Of a DNA stretch of 64,000 nt, positions 63,629-64,000 are shown piece by piece. The position numbers and the translations under genes are program-made. The notes under the pieces were generated by a model. That model was given only the letters and a program-made list of their open reading frames with translations, did not search any database and was not told where the DNA came from. This DNA comes from Collinsella aerofaciens (GTDB lineage: Bacteria > Actinomycetota > Coriobacteriia > Coriobacteriales > Coriobacteriaceae): contig NZ_JAQLFJ010000003.1 in assembly GCF_028206795.1 (NCBI RefSeq), forward strand, positions 72,850 through 136,849, given 5' to 3'. Positions within the stretch are counted from its first letter, which is position 1, and each line of letters opens with the position of its first letter.

Positions 63629-64000
63629 TGATGGCCTCCTTATGGGCAGCGAAATCGGCGATGATCTGGGCATATTCCTCGTCGTTGGGCAGGTGATGAT
63701 GCCAGGCGGCCTTATCCTCCATAACCGGCGAGCCGTAGCCCTTCACCGTGTTGAGGATGATAACCGTGGGCTTTCCCTTGGTCTCGGCGGCCAGCGTCAG
63801 CGCGGCGTCGATGGCCTGAATGTCGTTGCCCGGAATGGAGAGCACGTTCCAACCGAAGGCGGCCCAGCGCTCCTCCTGCGAGTCCTGCTTCATGACGTCC
63901 TCGGTGCTGCCGCTGATCTGCAGGCGGTTACGGTCCACGAGCGCGCACAGGTTATCAAGCTGGTAGTTGCCGCCGCTCATGGCGCCCTCCCAGACCGAGC
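63621..64000 (-). CDS. Transketolase, N-terminal subunit (partial, runs off right edge)
   Basis: Only the C-terminal 126 residues or so of the thiamine-diphosphate-binding half are in the window. The frame is open to the edge (SVWEGAMSGGNYQLDNLCALVDRN), and the visible part carries the ThDP/Mg-binding end of the motif (NYQLDNLCALVDRNRLQISG) and the LNTVKGYGSPVMEDKAAWHHH segment with its conserved His. The true start lies beyond 64000. An internal Met at 63980 is not the start. It overlaps the C-terminal subunit gene by 8 bases. Confidence 0.93.
   Translation of the reverse strand, partial: SVWEGAMSGGNYQLDNLCALVDRNRLQISGSTEDVMKQDSQEERWAAFGWNVLSIPGNDIQAIDAALTLAAETKGKPTVIILNTVKGYGSPVMEDKAAWHHHLPNDEEYAQIIADFAAHKEAING

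Overview
The window looks like a chromosomal segment of a high-GC, anaerobic, gut-type member of the Coriobacteriia (Actinomycetota), most likely Collinsella. This rests on protein style (HspR-controlled dnaK operon, NiaR-controlled nad operon, 8-Cys ferredoxin, many sugar PTS and GH1 genes, LPxTG-type surface protein, [NiFe]-hydrogenase maturation genes) and on no database search. The right edge cuts a transketolase gene. The left edge cuts a repeated stem-loop element.

Layout. 58-4357 (minus): dnaK-grpE-dnaJ-hspR chaperone operon with its repressor. 4900-5085: small 2[4Fe-4S] ferredoxin. 5289-9156 (minus): nadA-nadB-nadC-niaR de novo NAD operon; a large perfect palindrome overlaps its predicted promoter. 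9642-15854 (minus): a 2070-residue sortase-anchored surface protein, divergent from a LytTR regulator/GHKL kinase pair (16098-18097). 18116-19148: UDG-like hypothetical and thioredoxin. 19370-25272 (plus): small His-containing protein, NikR, then hypF-hypC-hypD-hypE for [NiFe]-hydrogenase cofactor assembly; hypA, hypB and the hydrogenase itself are not in the window. 25378-27097: HAD phosphatase and a lipoprotein.

27333-34339 and 39547-48808 form two carbohydrate blocks. The first has a free PTS IIA, GH1 6-phospho-beta-glucosidase, AraC regulator, large GH106-like glycosidase and RpiR regulator. The second has a DUF4038/GH140-like glycosidase, two PTS EIIBC permeases that lack IIA domains, an esterase, a DUF1593 hydrolase and a BglG/LicT antiterminator. 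Between them lie an XRE-desulfoferrodoxin fusion, pyrE and mgtA. 49278-53575 is a zinc-ribbon/SPFH/lipoprotein cluster resembling Bacillus ydjG-ydjI. 53685-57681 is a three-gene sensor-kinase-regulator operon. 57821-64000 holds a second GH1, a DUF4867 protein, luxS, an FGGY kinase and a split transketolase.

The least explained content is between genes. Almost every larger gap holds long, near-perfect palindromes, several of them repeated. One family (about 184 nt; 26337-26520, 35291-35473, and the 3' part at 1-57) keeps its stems while changing their sequence (compensatory changes in three stems). Its 3' hairpin always abuts the end of a converging gene. A second family (34338-34436 and 46143-46239) also shows a compensatory pair. 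These are the best candidates for undescribed structured RNAs or non-autonomous mobile elements.
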